Source: Anaerolineaceae bacterium
Lineage (GTDB): Bacteria > Chloroflexota > Anaerolineae > Anaerolineales > Anaerolineaceae
Direction of reading: 5' to 3'
NCBI GenBank assembly: GCA_003563055.1
Contig: PWSY01000096.1
Coordinates: 1 to 46,425 of the forward strand
Length of the DNA stretch: 46,425 nt
The notes under the pieces are model-generated. The model was not told where the DNA came from. It saw nothing but the letters and a program-made list of their open reading frames with translations, and did no database searches. Position 1 is the first letter of the stretch; each line of letters begins with the position of its first letter. This document shows, piece by piece, positions 16,073 through 26,125 of this stretch. The position numbers and the translations under genes are program-made.

Positions 16073-16101
16073 AAAAAATCCCGAGAAAAATCTCGGGATT
16101 T
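16073..16101 (-). terminator. Intrinsic terminator after rpoC
   Basis: Minus strand: AAATCCCGAGA pairs perfectly with TCTCGGGATTT (11 bp, four-base loop) and is followed by six T (complement of 16073-16078). It lies 28 bp past the rpoC stop and separates rpoC from the gyrA promoter. Confidence 0.92.
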
Positions 16102-16128
16102 CTAGTTTTATGTCTTAATCAATTAAAT

Positions 16129-19100
16129 CTACTCGACGATTTCAATTTCTTCTTCATCAATATCATCATCAAGATCTTCCTCATCTAAATCCACCAAATC
16201 CAGAAGATCTTCTTCGTCCACTTCGTCTTCATCATCGATAAAATTAATTTCTTCAATATCATCATCAAACAGATCAAGCACTCGCCCTTCAAGCGATGCA
16301 CCAGATGGTGTTTCGCCTGGGGTCTCACTTGTGAATTGACCGGGTTCAAAACCAGTGCCAGCAGGGATAAGTTTCCCGATCATGATGTTCTCTTTCAACC
16401 CAAATAGGGGATCTTCACGGGAGGCAACCGCAGCAGCAGACAAGACTTTAATCGTATGCTGGAATGATGAGGCTGACAGGAAGGACTCGGTCTCCAGGGC
16501 AGCTTTGGTGATCCCAAGCAGGATCTCCAAATAACGGGCTGGTTGTTTCCCCTGGGCCGCCAATTCTTCATTAACCCGTCGAATTTCCAACCGATTGACC
16601 AGATCTTGGGGAAGATATTTCGAATCCCCTGGACGGATAATCTGTACTTTGCCCAACATCTTATTGATGATGACCTCATAATGCTTGTCATTTATGTTCT
16701 GACCCTGGGTTCGATAGACCTGCTGAATCTCGCGCATAAGGTACTTCTGACAGGCTTCGCGACCCTTAATCCGCAGGATGGTGTGCGGATTTAAAGAACC
16801 TTCAGTCACCGGTTGGCCTGCTTCAATTTTCTCACCCTCTTTGACTATTAATCGAGAAGTTGTCGGAATGTCATATTCTTCGGATTCCTTGACTTCATAG
16901 GACACGATGACTTTTCGGCCTTCTATTCGAACCTTGCCGCTGTGCTGTGCTTTGATGATCGCTTCATCCTGTGTGGCAAGCGTGGTACCGCTTTCGACTT
17001 CATCTTCTTCGTTAACCTCAATATCCCAATCTTCAGGGATATCATATTCATCAGAAACCATTTCACTGTGGTCCACTCGAACAATCCGCTGATCAGTATA
17101 TTTTTCAGAGTGGATCACATGCGCAGTTCCAGCTATCCTTGAGATGATTGCTTCGCCTTTTGGCGCTTTGCGCGCTTCAAAAAGCTCTTCGACCCTGGGA
17201 AGACCCGTTGTGATATCGCTGCCCGCAGCAACACCACCAGTGTGAAAAGTTCGAAGCGTGAGCTGTGTTCCGGGTTCACCAATGGACTGGGCAGCAATGA
17301 TACCAACTGTGGAACCCAATTTGACCATGTCACCACGCCCAAGGTCGACACCGTAACAGCCCGCACAAATGCCATGAACCATCTCACAGGTCAGGGGTGA
17401 ACGCACCTTGACCCTATCTAAATTGAGCATGGTGATCTTTTTTACCCGCTCATGGGTTAGAATTTCATTCACATCAAAAACGATCTCTCCGGTATCTGGA
17501 TCAATAATGCGTTCTGCAAGTACCCGGCCGTAGATCCTTTCAGATAAAGTTTGTCCTGCAACGTCCTCACCAGCGTCTATCCAAATGCCATTTGTCGTGC
17601 CACATTCCTCTGTGTTCACAATAATATCCTGCGCCACATCCACCAAGCGACGGGTCAGGTACCCTGCATCTGCTGTTCTCAGGGCTGTGTCTGCCAGACC
17701 TTTGCGGGCACCGTGGGTCGAGATAAAAAATTCTAATGCGGTCAACCCTTCACGAAAGTTCGAGCGGATTGGCATGGGGAAGATGCGACCAGCGGGATCG
17801 GCCATCAAGCCGCGCATGCCAGCCAACTGGGCAATTGAATTAAACCCGCCTTTGCTGGCACCAGATATGGCCATTGTGGCCAGGTCACCAGTCGGGTCCA
17901 GTGATTCTTTGACCGCTTTTCCAACCTTATCGGTTGTTTCCTGCCAAACATCAATGGACTTTTCATCCCGTTCTTGCTCTGTTAGTAGCCCTCGTCTGAA
18001 ATCACGGTTGATAATATCAACTGAATCGAAGGCATTTTGAATGATCTCCTGCTTGACCGCTGGCACGGTAATATCCGCCACCGCAATGGTTGAGCCCGAA
18101 CGGGTGGCATATTGAAAACCAACTTCTTTTATGTTGTCGGCGACGACACAAGTTTCTTCCTGGCCGCAAACCTCATAGACCTCAGCCACCAGGTCCTTTA
18201 CCCCACCCTTATCCAATTCAGCATTAAAGAAACGCATGCGCTCTGTCAAGGCGTTATTGAAAATTACCCGTCCAACTGATGTATCCACCAGCCTGGTTTC
18301 AGGCTCAGGCATACGTGTGTTGTTCTCATCATACCAGGTAGCAACATTTATCTTGATTTTTGCGTGCACGTGTACTTGCCCGAGGTCATAAGCCATCAGT
18401 ACTTCGTCAATACCGGTGAAAATTCGCCCATCACCTTTGTGCTCACCTCCCACATCCATGGTCAGGTAATAAACACCCAATACCATATCCTTGGATGGGC
18501 TGATGATTGGCTCACCATTGGCTGGCTTAAGCAGGTTTTTAGTGGCCAGCATCAGTTCACGAGCCTCTGTCACCGCTTTCTGTGACAATGGAACGTGTAC
18601 AGCCATCTGGTCTCCATCAAAGTCCGCATTAAAAGCGGTTGTGACCAGAGGATGTAATTGGATCGCGCTGCCTTCTATCAAGATAGGTTCGAAGGCCTGA
18701 ATACCCAAACGATGCAATGTTGGGGCCCGGTTCAGCAATACAGGTCGTTCACTGATCACATCTTCTAAAGTCTCCCATACTTCGGGCCGATTGCGTTCAA
18801 TAAAGCGCCTGGCGCCTTTAATATTTGCCGCATATTCTTGTGAGACAAGTCTCGAAATCACAAAGGGGCGATATAGCTCTAACGCCATTGACTTTGGTAA
18901 ACCACATTGATGTAATTTCAAATAAGGGCCAACCACAATAACTGAACGCCCGGAGTAGTCCACGCGCTTACCTAAAAGATTCCGACGAAAACGACCCTTT
19001 TTACCTTTGAGCATATCGCTTAACGAGCGCAACTCTCGTCGCCCTCGGCGAGACAAGGCTTTGCCGCGTTGTGAGTTGTCAATTAATGAGTCAACTGACT

Positions 19101-20508
19101 CCTGCAACATTCGTTTCTCGTTACGTACAATCACATCAGGTGCACCTAATTCGAGCAAACGTTTTAGACGATTGTTGCGGTTTATCACGCGCCGGTAGAG
19201 ATCATTTAAATCGGAAGTTGCAAAGCGGCCGCCATCCAGTTGTACCATCGGCCGCAGGTCAGGGGGGATAACCGGTAAAACCGTCATGATAATCCATTCC
19301 GGATTATTGCGCGATCTGCGGAAGGACTCAATGATTCCAAGCCTGCGTGTTGCCTTTTTGCGTTTTTGCTTACTGCGTGTGGTGCGAATCTCATCCCATA
19401 ACTCTTCTGCCATGGCATCCAGATCAATCCGCTTGAGGATATCAAAAAAGGCTTCAGCGCCCATATCCGCACGAAACACCTGTCCCCAGCGGGACTTTAA
19501 TTCACGATAACGTGCTTCACTCAAGAATGTGAATGGCTCCAGCTCATATAATTCGTCTCGCAACCGTGCAGACTCAGTCTGGCTCACTTCAGCCTGATCT
19601 TCTAGTGCATTACGGAGTTCTTCCATGGTTAACTCAGACTCCGCTTTAACTTCTTCTTTCTGGAGTTTGAGATGCTCTAATTCGCGATTCCGTTGTTCTT
19701 TGAGATCCGATTCGAGGTCTTCCATCATCTCTTTAACGATCTTCTGTACCTCACTGAGATGGGTTGATGTCACTTCAACTCCAGTTTCAACAATGGTCAT
19801 CTCTTTATCAAGAACTGAAAACACAATAGGCTTGCGGATCTTCTTCCCCATCCGGGTTTGGATTTCACTTTCTAATCGTTGACCTTCTTTAATGACAGGG
19901 TCAATGCGTTTACCAATTTGTTCATCAAAGTGCTCTTGAAGTTTTTCACGTTCAGAGTCAAATTCTTTTAACGCTTTATCACGTTTTTTCTTGACCTCAG
20001 CAATTTGGGCATTGATCTTATCCCCCAATTCCCTTTCAGATAAACTGATCTCATCATCCAGCCGTTTCAAAGCCTTCTGCCGTGCATCATCATCGACATA
20101 GGTCACAATATATTGAGCAAAATAAAGAACCCGGTCGAGATTTCGCCGGGAAATATTCAGCATTAATCCCAGGAATGACGGAATACGACGGGTATACCAA
20201 ATATGGGCAACAGGTGCAGCCAGGGAGATATGGCCCATTCGCTCACGACGAACAGCCGATCGGGTTACCTCAACATTACATTTATCGCACACGATCCCCT
20301 TATAACGGGGGTTCTTGTATTTTCCACAATAACATTGATAATCACGTGTGGGCCCAAAAATAGCTTCACAAAATAAACCGTCTTTCTCAGGTCGCAATCG
20401 CCGATAGTTAATTGTCTCTGGTTTCAGAACTTCACCATATGACCAGCTTCGAATAACCTCAGGGGATGCAAGACCAATCCTCAGAGCTTTTAATCCCTTT
20501 GTTTCCAC
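16129..20508 (-). CDS. rpoC: RNA polymerase beta' subunit
   Basis: 1459 residues by the start chosen here. Visible landmarks: the N-terminal zinc ribbon with cysteines at about 59, 61, 74 and 77; the catalytic loop NADFDGDQM (about 627-635) that binds Mg2+; the zinc-binding cysteines near [13 protein letters not shown]; and the trigger-loop region ([43 protein letters not shown], split). Two additions are unusual: a charged coiled-coil insertion at about 143-323 between the zinc ribbon and the clamp, and a C-terminal tail in which 29 of the last 47 residues are Asp/Glu. The start is GTG 20508, because a perfect AGGAGG lies six bases before it; the upstream TTG at 20529 overlaps that site. rpoB is not adjacent on either side, although rpoBC is normally an operon. 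Confidence 0.96.
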   Translation of the reverse strand: METKGLKALRIGLASPEVIRSWSYGEVLKPETINYRRLRPEKDGLFCEAIFGPTRDYQCYCGKYKNPRYKGIVCDKCNVEVTRSAVRRERMGHISLAAPVAHIWYTRRIPSFLGLMLNISRRNLDRVLYFAQYIVTYVDDDARQKALKRLDDEISLSERELGDKINAQIAEVKKKRDKALKEFDSEREKLQEHFDEQIGKRIDPVIKEGQRLESEIQTRMGKKIRKPIVFSVLDKEMTIVETGVEVTSTHLSEVQKIVKEMMEDLESDLKEQRNRELEHLKLQKEEVKAESELTMEELRNALEDQAEVSQTESARLRDELYELEPFTFLSEARYRELKSRWGQVFRADMGAEAFFDILKRIDLDAMAEELWDEIRTTRSKQKRKKATRRLGIIESFRRSRNNPEWIIMTVLPVIPPDLRPMVQLDGGRFATSDLNDLYRRVINRNNRLKRLLELGAPDVIVRNEKRMLQESVDSLIDNSQRGKALSRRGRRELRSLSDMLKGKKGRFRRNLLGKRVDYSGRSVIVVGPYLKLHQCGLPKSMALELYRPFVISRLVSQEYAANIKGARRFIERNRPEVWETLEDVISERPVLLNRAPTLHRLGIQAFEPILIEGSAIQLHPLVTTAFNADFDGDQMAVHVPLSQKAVTEARELMLATKNLLKPANGEPIISPSKDMVLGVYYLTMDVGGEHKGDGRIFTGIDEVLMAYDLGQVHVHAKIKINVATWYDENNTRMPEPETRLVDTSVGRVIFNNALTERMRFFNAELDKGGVKDLVAEVYEVCGQEETCVVADNIKEVGFQYATRSGSTIAVADITVPAVKQEIIQNAFDSVDIINRDFRRGLLTEQERDEKSIDVWQETTDKVGKAVKESLDPTGDLATMAISGASKGGFNSIAQLAGMRGLMADPAGRIFPMPIRSNFREGLTALEFFISTHGARKGLADTALRTADAGYLTRRLVDVAQDIIVNTEECGTTNGIWIDAGEDVAGQTLSERIYGRVLAERIIDPDTGEIVFDVNEILTHERVKKITMLNLDRVKVRSPLTCEMVHGICAGCYGVDLGRGDMVKLGSTVGIIAAQSIGEPGTQLTLRTFHTGGVAAGSDITTGLPRVEELFEARKAPKGEAIISRIAGTAHVIHSEKYTDQRIVRVDHSEMVSDEYDIPEDWDIEVNEEDEVESGTTLATQDEAIIKAQHSGKVRIEGRKVIVSYEVKESEEYDIPTTSRLIVKEGEKIEAGQPVTEGSLNPHTILRIKGREACQKYLMREIQQVYRTQGQNINDKHYEVIINKMLGKVQIIRPGDSKYLPQDLVNRLEIRRVNEELAAQGKQPARYLEILLGITKAALETESFLSASSFQHTIKVLSAAAVASREDPLFGLKENIMIGKLIPAGTGFEPGQFTSETPGETPSGASLEGRVLDLFDDDIEEINFIDDEDEVDEEDLLDLVDLDEEDLDDDIDEEEIEIVE

Positions 20509-20570
20509 TAGGAGCCTCCTGTAATTCAATGGAATTTAATGCTAAACTTTACCTATAATGCTTTAACGCG

Positions 20571-20609
20571 AGAAAACCTTGAGAAGGACGCGCCCTCTCA
20601 AGAGGTTTC
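20571..20609 (-). promoter_or_regulatory. Hairpin in the rpoC 5' leader
   Basis: Between the rpoC promoter and its start, GAAACC...TTGAGA pairs with TCTCAA...GGTTTTC with small bulges, around a GC-rich loop. No T-tract follows. The leader is about 135 nt, long enough for regulation of translation or transcription. Function is unknown. Confidence 0.5.
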
Positions 20610-20649
20610 GTCAATTGTCGGAACCATTTTCACAAGCATGCAAATTGTA

Positions 20650-20679
20650 ATTATAGCAAATTAATACAGTGTTTGTCAA
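20650..20679 (-). promoter_or_regulatory. Consensus promoter for rpoC
   Basis: Minus strand: perfect -35 TTGACA (20674-20679) and perfect -10 TATAAT (20650-20655) at 18 bp spacing. It starts 43 bp after the histidine-kinase stop, so rpoC is transcribed separately from that gene. Confidence 0.85.
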
Positions 20680-20721
20680 ATTTTTCAAGAGATGAATTCT
20701 ACCACAGCAAATGACAATAGT

Positions 20722-23700
20722 CTATCCCACTTTTTTCGAGTTTTGGACTTTTTGAGGAATTTTCAAGAAGAATGTGCTGCCTTTTCCCAGTTTACTCTCG
20801 AGCCACACCTTTCCACCATGGCGTTGTGCAATCGATTTCACGATGGCTAGCCCCAACCCGCTGCCATTTTGTCTCACTTCAATGCCTGGACTGAACCGAC
20901 GAAAACGTTCAAAAAGCCGTTGCTGATCCAAGGGGGCTATCCCAATGCCATTATCTTGAACGGCAAAAACCACACAATCCTCTTTTTGTGAAATACTCAG
21001 CTTGACTTCACCACCCATTTTCGTAAATTTTATAGCATTCTCCACTAAGTTCTTCAGAGCTTGTGTGATGAATGTCCTGTCAGCTTCAACAAGCAGTAAT
21101 GCTTCAGGCAATGATAAGGCCAAATGGATATTCTTTTGTTTGGCGTGTGGATTCATGCTGTCAAAGACTTTTTTGGCGATATCTCCTGCAGAAAACCGGC
21201 TGATCTCCAAAGAGCCATCTAATTCAAGACGCCTCATGTCCAGGAGATTCTGGGCCAGGTTCCGCATTTCTTCTACACTGTTAATAATATTTGTTATATA
21301 GTCGTTTTGTTGCTCGTTTAAATTACCGGTCAGCTGTAATATCTTTGCATACCCATGAACAAGTGTCAGCGGAGAAAGCAGCTCATGACTGACCGTGGTG
21401 ACAAACTCCGATTTTTGTGCTTCTTTCTCCTTTTGATTTGTGATATCTTTAAAGACCATCACCTGCACCTGTTTTTCATTGTTTATTTGAACTGGGCAAA
21501 CACGCACTTCCAAAACTTTTCCATCCGAGATGTGAACATCACAAGCATGCTTTGCTTGTTCTGTTTGCTGCGTAAATTCTGGGAATTTTACACCAAATTG
21601 TGTCTCAAATAAGGGGAAAATCTGTTTACCTATTATTGGCTCATCCCACCCAGTAAATAACGTTTCCACCGCTTTATTGTGATAAACAATAGCACCATCC
21701 TTATCAGAAATCAAAACACCTTCCTTAAGGACATCTAAAGCGCTCGCTAATTGCTGTTGAACCACAATGGAATCTTCCAAAGCTCTGGTATTAACGATTG
21801 CCAGAGAGGTTTTCCGGGATAAATCTTTTATGAAATGCACAGTTTCTGCATTTGGTGATCTGTCTTCCTGGTAGGTAACCCACACGACGCCCAGCAACAC
21901 ATCCTTCCATTTTAAAGGCACAGCAATCATTGATGCGGGTATCGGTATACCCTTTTGCATCGGCAACAACTTACCCATCGTAAAATCAGGCAATATTAAA
22001 GCTCCCTGTGACCGGGTTTGTGCTACGATCGCATCATCAAGCGGTTCAAACATGCGCGCATGCTTGCCTGACCCAAGCCTTTTGTCCACCGTTTTTTCTT
22101 GCCTGTCCAACATGATGATCCTGACTGACGAAACGCCTCGATTTAAGGCAGCTGACATAATGACATCAAGCGAGTCATCCAAACGTAAGCCAGCAGATAA
22201 CCGCTCACTTACCGACAGAAGTTCGTTTTGTTTTCTCCATTGAGCATGAAGCTGCACAACCATATTCTTAAAAGCGTCACTCAATTGACCCAGGTCGCGA
22301 CCCGCTCGCCGGTTTGGCCTCTCGATGCGAAAATCCCCTTCAGCCAGCTTATCCACCGTATTTTGCATCCAATCAATATTCTCAAGAATCGGAAATAATA
22401 ATCCCCATGACACGATCATCACGACAGATATTCCCAAGAAACTAATCAGCAGGATAGGTAAAGTCTGTTCCCATGCCAGCACCCGAAAAAAGTGTTCAGG
22501 AAGTGAAACAATCACCGCCCAGTCAATCTCACTTATGGGTTGGTAATAGTACATGAACGACGATCCATCATCTGTAGTACCCTCAAAAAAAGCTGGCGTC
22601 GAATAAAGCATCCCGGGATAAGGCTGCAGAACCCGTTCCGGATTGGTATGGTAAAGGATAATGCCGTCATCTCCAACAATCTGACTGATACCACCACGAT
22701 ATTCAATGTCCTCTAAAACACGCAAAAATGTTTGCGCGTAGGGATTCGTTTCAATATCAGCCCGTCCCCACACAATCCGAATAGGCTGCCCAGATTCATC
22801 TTCCAAACTGGCAATAAAACCAAATTGTGCCATAAGCCCACCAGGGGATGACGCCACAGGCACAACCCAATCGGCATCTTGCACCCTTGCCTGCTCAATA
22901 GCCACCTGCTCATTGGGTAATAATGTTAGATCGTTTGGCGAGCCAGAAGGGTAACTGGCTATCCATTCACCTGATAGTTCAAGCACAACGATCCGTTCAA
23001 AAAATGAAAATCTCTGCCCGGAATGCGCCAAACCTGCCTCGACAAGTTCAGGTGAACCACTTATATAACGCGCATCACCTGCCAAATCCTGAATTAAAGC
23101 TTGACCTGTATTTAAAAAGAGATGTAACCCCTCCACAACAATACCAGAGGTTTGAATCATGGAATTGACCTGACGCCTGCGAGCGGCATTTTCTGCGATA
23201 GAATAACTGATCGCCACGAGGGCCACCCATAACACCAGCATAATCGGCAGCACAACAGTCACCCATCGGTATTTCATGCTGTTCTCACCCGGAGCCGGGA
23301 TTAATGGGGCTTGATCACCCCATTTTTTAGGCGTAAAGGCTTTGATCAGAACACAAACCAGACCACCAATAACAATCATCCCCCCCAGTGATAAAACCAC
23401 TCGTGGAAAACGGATCATCGCATCGGCCAACCGCTCCGCCATCTCACCTGGTGTGCTTAATACCATGGCTAAGAAAACAAGGGGCAAAACCGATAACAGT
23501 GAGAAGAGTCCTGTGAATAAAGGGAACCGTAACAATCGAAATGACATCCTTCGATAACGCTGTCTCACACCCCAGCTAAATATTATGGCAATTGTCATGA
23601 ATATTAACGGTGTATATATTGTTAGTTTATCTAAATAAGCCAACCACAGACCAGACAAGCCAGCGATCAGCGCTGCTGGTAAGACGCCAAGGATACCTCC

Positions 23701-24000
23701 AGCAACCAACCACGGCACAGCCACAAAAAACATCATATGGTTGATCGGGTCGGCTTTAAACCCCACTTGGTACCCCAGATCAACATGAATACCGAAAAAC
23801 GGAGTCAGAATCAAAACGAGTACACTCACCAATGCCAGCCAAAATAAAGCATGACGGCCCACAACCGGTTTTCTTGGCCGCACTTGCATAACCAGAACAA
23901 TAAGAATCATCAACCATATCACCCATCCAATCAAAGTCACAGGATTATCCGGAATTTGTAGGCCGTATTCTGGCTTGAGTGGTGCAATGATCTCTGGCAT
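20722..24000 (-). CDS. Large membrane sensor histidine kinase
   Basis: 1092 residues. Order of parts: about six to seven N-terminal membrane helices (about 20-225, resembling an integral sensory module such as LytS/MASE), another helix (about 245-270), a dCache-like extracellular sensor (about 275-510), a helix (about 515-540), HAMP (about 545-600), GAF (about 610-755), PAS (about 765-880 upstream of the kinase), HisKA with phospho-accepting His872 in SHELLSP, and HATPase with the N box near 984-988, DNGIGI at 1016-1021 and GSGLGL at 1046-1051. It would autophosphorylate and pass phosphate to a response regulator, but none is nearby. The signal is unknown. It lies 88 bp after the C69 gene and may be in the cmk operon. 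Confidence 0.88.
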   Translation of the reverse strand: MPEIIAPLKPEYGLQIPDNPVTLIGWVIWLMILIVLVMQVRPRKPVVGRHALFWLALVSVLVLILTPFFGIHVDLGYQVGFKADPINHMMFFVAVPWLVAGGILGVLPAALIAGLSGLWLAYLDKLTIYTPLIFMTIAIIFSWGVRQRYRRMSFRLLRFPLFTGLFSLLSVLPLVFLAMVLSTPGEMAERLADAMIRFPRVVLSLGGMIVIGGLVCVLIKAFTPKKWGDQAPLIPAPGENSMKYRWVTVVLPIMLVLWVALVAISYSIAENAARRRQVNSMIQTSGIVVEGLHLFLNTGQALIQDLAGDARYISGSPELVEAGLAHSGQRFSFFERIVVLELSGEWIASYPSGSPNDLTLLPNEQVAIEQARVQDADWVVPVASSPGGLMAQFGFIASLEDESGQPIRIVWGRADIETNPYAQTFLRVLEDIEYRGGISQIVGDDGIILYHTNPERVLQPYPGMLYSTPAFFEGTTDDGSSFMYYYQPISEIDWAVIVSLPEHFFRVLAWEQTLPILLISFLGISVVMIVSWGLLFPILENIDWMQNTVDKLAEGDFRIERPNRRAGRDLGQLSDAFKNMVVQLHAQWRKQNELLSVSERLSAGLRLDDSLDVIMSAALNRGVSSVRIIMLDRQEKTVDKRLGSGKHARMFEPLDDAIVAQTRSQGALILPDFTMGKLLPMQKGIPIPASMIAVPLKWKDVLLGVVWVTYQEDRSPNAETVHFIKDLSRKTSLAIVNTRALEDSIVVQQQLASALDVLKEGVLISDKDGAIVYHNKAVETLFTGWDEPIIGKQIFPLFETQFGVKFPEFTQQTEQAKHACDVHISDGKVLEVRVCPVQINNEKQVQVMVFKDITNQKEKEAQKSEFVTTVSHELLSPLTLVHGYAKILQLTGNLNEQQNDYITNIINSVEEMRNLAQNLLDMRRLELDGSLEISRFSAGDIAKKVFDSMNPHAKQKNIHLALSLPEALLLVEADRTFITQALKNLVENAIKFTKMGGEVKLSISQKEDCVVFAVQDNGIGIAPLDQQRLFERFRRFSPGIEVRQNGSGLGLAIVKSIAQRHGGKVWLESKLGKGSTFFLKIPQKVQNSKKVG

Positions 24001-24088
24001 ATTTAGATCGTTTCAACAATTGGTTAATGGATTTTTACAGATCCGTTATCAGAATCACATCTGTGAGAATCCTTAAAACCCTGATCCG

Positions 24089-25420
24089 TTAAGGATGCCT
24101 TTTAGCTGCCTTATCGAAGTTTTTCCAGGCGATTCTGTCTAACAGTGGTCTGGCATTTTGGACAGGTTTCTCCATAATCGCTGTCAACCATTCAGAAACA
24201 GCTTTATCAGCCAAACCAAAACATTCTTTGGTAAAGGCTTGTTTCGTTTCGATGGGCTGATTAATTATTTCCGGTATCTGAGCAATAAATTCAGCTTCAA
24301 TAGAATCCCTTGCCGGGCTGATTTCCTGGATACGGGTAGCGTAGTCTCTCAACACCTCACGATGCAAGTTTTCATGGCGCCACCATAGGGTTGCTTCATC
24401 ATACGTGCCGGTTGGTTCCGGCCCAAGATCCGGTAAGCCAGACTCTATCCAGACTGGTTTAAAAATGCTCGTACAGGGGGCAGATGTGCCGGTCATCCAA
24501 TGTGTATCCTGACCATGAGCCAAATGAGAGACCATTGACCCGGTTGTTTGACTACCACGGATCATTCCAAAGCTTGCGTGCATGCAAACATCCGCACCCA
24601 TAACCCCTTTCCCGGGCACCCAGGCATTATCTGACTTTTCGCCATGGTTTCTAAGTAAGTTCATCGCGACACGAACATCAATACGGCCCCTGTGTTTCAT
24701 CAACTGCTCCTCAGTAGTACACTGGCGTTCTCTCCCTGCCCCAAACTTTGTGAAGATTAGATCACTGTAACACCGGCTAAAATTAAATTCGTCCGCGTCT
24801 TTACACCAGCCTTTTTCAAGCGCATAAGACTCAAGGTGATCAGAACACCGATCCCAATCGGCCCCGATACTGATTACATTGGAAATAGAGCGCACATCTT
24901 TCACCCGTTCAGCAGCCCAGTGTTTACCGGCAGTTTCAAAAACCCAGGCACCTTGCCGATCTGCAATCAAGAATCCATTGTGGTAAAAAAATTTTTTCGA
25001 AAAACCGCAGTTGCCACCCTGCCCATAGGTCTCCAATAGTTCAATCATCAAATCAAGGGCTTCGTCAGCAGTAGCTGTTCTCTCCAGGGCTAAACGCAAA
25101 AAATCCATTCCCAACAAACCCGGATTTTTCTCATAAGGCACTTTTGTAAATACAGCTTCATTACCTATGACCAGACCATGCTCATTTGCACCCATTTCTG
25201 CACCCCACATCCAGAAAGGTTTTGAAAGTAACACGGCATTTGTCTCCAATACCTGTGGCAGGTCAATATAGGTACACCTCACTTTTGCCCCTGCCTGGTG
25301 TTTTGTGCGGGGAATCATCAGTAATTGATGGGCTTCATTGGGGTCACGATCGCTGTTTTTGCCAAATATCACCGCACCATCCCGGGTTGCATTGCCAACT
25401 GCTACGAAAGTATCACACAT
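24089..25420 (-). CDS. Peptidase C69-family Ntn-hydrolase (dipeptidase/secernin-like)
   Basis: 443 residues when started at ATG 25420, which puts Cys at residue 2 (MCDT). In this family an exposed N-terminal Cys is the catalytic nucleophile after loss of Met, so this start is well supported; a longer frame from 25477 would bury it. Family blocks include FVAVGNATRDGAVIFGKNSDRDPNE (split), MWGAEMGANEHGL, IGNEAV and DIRS/SNVISIG. Members are dipeptidases or acyl-peptide hydrolases acting on small peptides. No signal peptide is present. The start overlaps the end of cmk by eight bases, implying translational coupling. Confidence 0.87.
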   Translation of the reverse strand: MCDTFVAVGNATRDGAVIFGKNSDRDPNEAHQLLMIPRTKHQAGAKVRCTYIDLPQVLETNAVLLSKPFWMWGAEMGANEHGLVIGNEAVFTKVPYEKNPGLLGMDFLRLALERTATADEALDLMIELLETYGQGGNCGFSKKFFYHNGFLIADRQGAWVFETAGKHWAAERVKDVRSISNVISIGADWDRCSDHLESYALEKGWCKDADEFNFSRCYSDLIFTKFGAGRERQCTTEEQLMKHRGRIDVRVAMNLLRNHGEKSDNAWVPGKGVMGADVCMHASFGMIRGSQTTGSMVSHLAHGQDTHWMTGTSAPCTSIFKPVWIESGLPDLGPEPTGTYDEATLWWRHENLHREVLRDYATRIQEISPARDSIEAEFIAQIPEIINQPIETKQAFTKECFGLADKAVSEWLTAIMEKPVQNARPLLDRIAWKNFDKAAKRHP

Positions 25421-26096
25421 TTTTAACCAATTCCTTTGCTTTTGATAATACCTGTTGAATGCCCAGGCAATCCACATGAATCACCACAGCATCTTCCGCG
25501 GGCTTTAAAGGGGCAATTTCACGGTTCGTGTCTATCTGATCACGATTGATCAAAGAGCGTAACACAGCATCATAATCAGGTCGCTCGCCCCGATTGATCA
25601 TCTCCTGGTAACGGCGGTGTGCCCTGACCTCAACAGATGCATCCAGAAAGATCTTTAGATCCGCATCTGGCATCACTACAGTGCCAATATCTCGCCCAAC
25701 CATGACAACCTTGTTCTCCTTTGCAATTCTTCGCTGTTGGGCTGTCATTTCTTCACGCACAATAGCATATGCAGAGATAGTGGATACATGCTCATTAACA
25801 CTCTCTTTGCGTATCTCCCGGGTGACATCTGTGTCATCAAGCAAAACATCAAATTCTCTTCCATCATCAACGCTGGGAGGTTGGACATCAATTCGAATGC
25901 TCTTTGCTAATTCGCCAATTGCCTGTTCGTCTTCTACATACAGACCACCTTCAATCACCGCCAGGGTCACGGCACGATACATGACACCCGTGTCAAAGTA
26001 AAGATAACCAAGGGACTCTGCCAGCAAAGCACCTAATGTAGATTTGCCAGAAGCTGCCGGGCCATCAATAGCAATTGTTGTGGGAAATCCCTTCAT
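25413..26096 (-). CDS. cmk: Cytidylate kinase
   Basis: 227-residue CMP/dCMP kinase that makes CDP/dCDP for nucleotide pools. The P-loop is GPAASGKST (residues 12-20). YFDTGVMYRAVTL (33-45) forms the NMP-binding start, and VMVGRDIGTVVMPDADLKIFL (about 132-152, split) and the Arg-rich lid segment are family marks. Length is normal for Cmk. AGGA precedes the ATG at good spacing. It is the first gene of a run with the C69 gene and possibly the histidine kinase, and follows the GT-C-like gene by 29 bp, so transcription may come from further upstream. Confidence 0.95.
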   Translation of the reverse strand: MKGFPTTIAIDGPAASGKSTLGALLAESLGYLYFDTGVMYRAVTLAVIEGGLYVEDEQAIGELAKSIRIDVQPPSVDDGREFDVLLDDTDVTREIRKESVNEHVSTISAYAIVREEMTAQQRRIAKENKVVMVGRDIGTVVMPDADLKIFLDASVEVRAHRRYQEMINRGERPDYDAVLRSLINRDQIDTNREIAPLKPAEDAVVIHVDCLGIQQVLSKAKELVKNV

Positions 26097-26125
26097 TAAT
26101 TAATTCCTATCTCTTTTTGTCTCGA

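Noticed and set aside
20509-20529. TTG start for rpoC seven codons upstream
   Set aside because: The AGGAGG site lies between this TTG and GTG 20508, so the downstream start is the sensible one.
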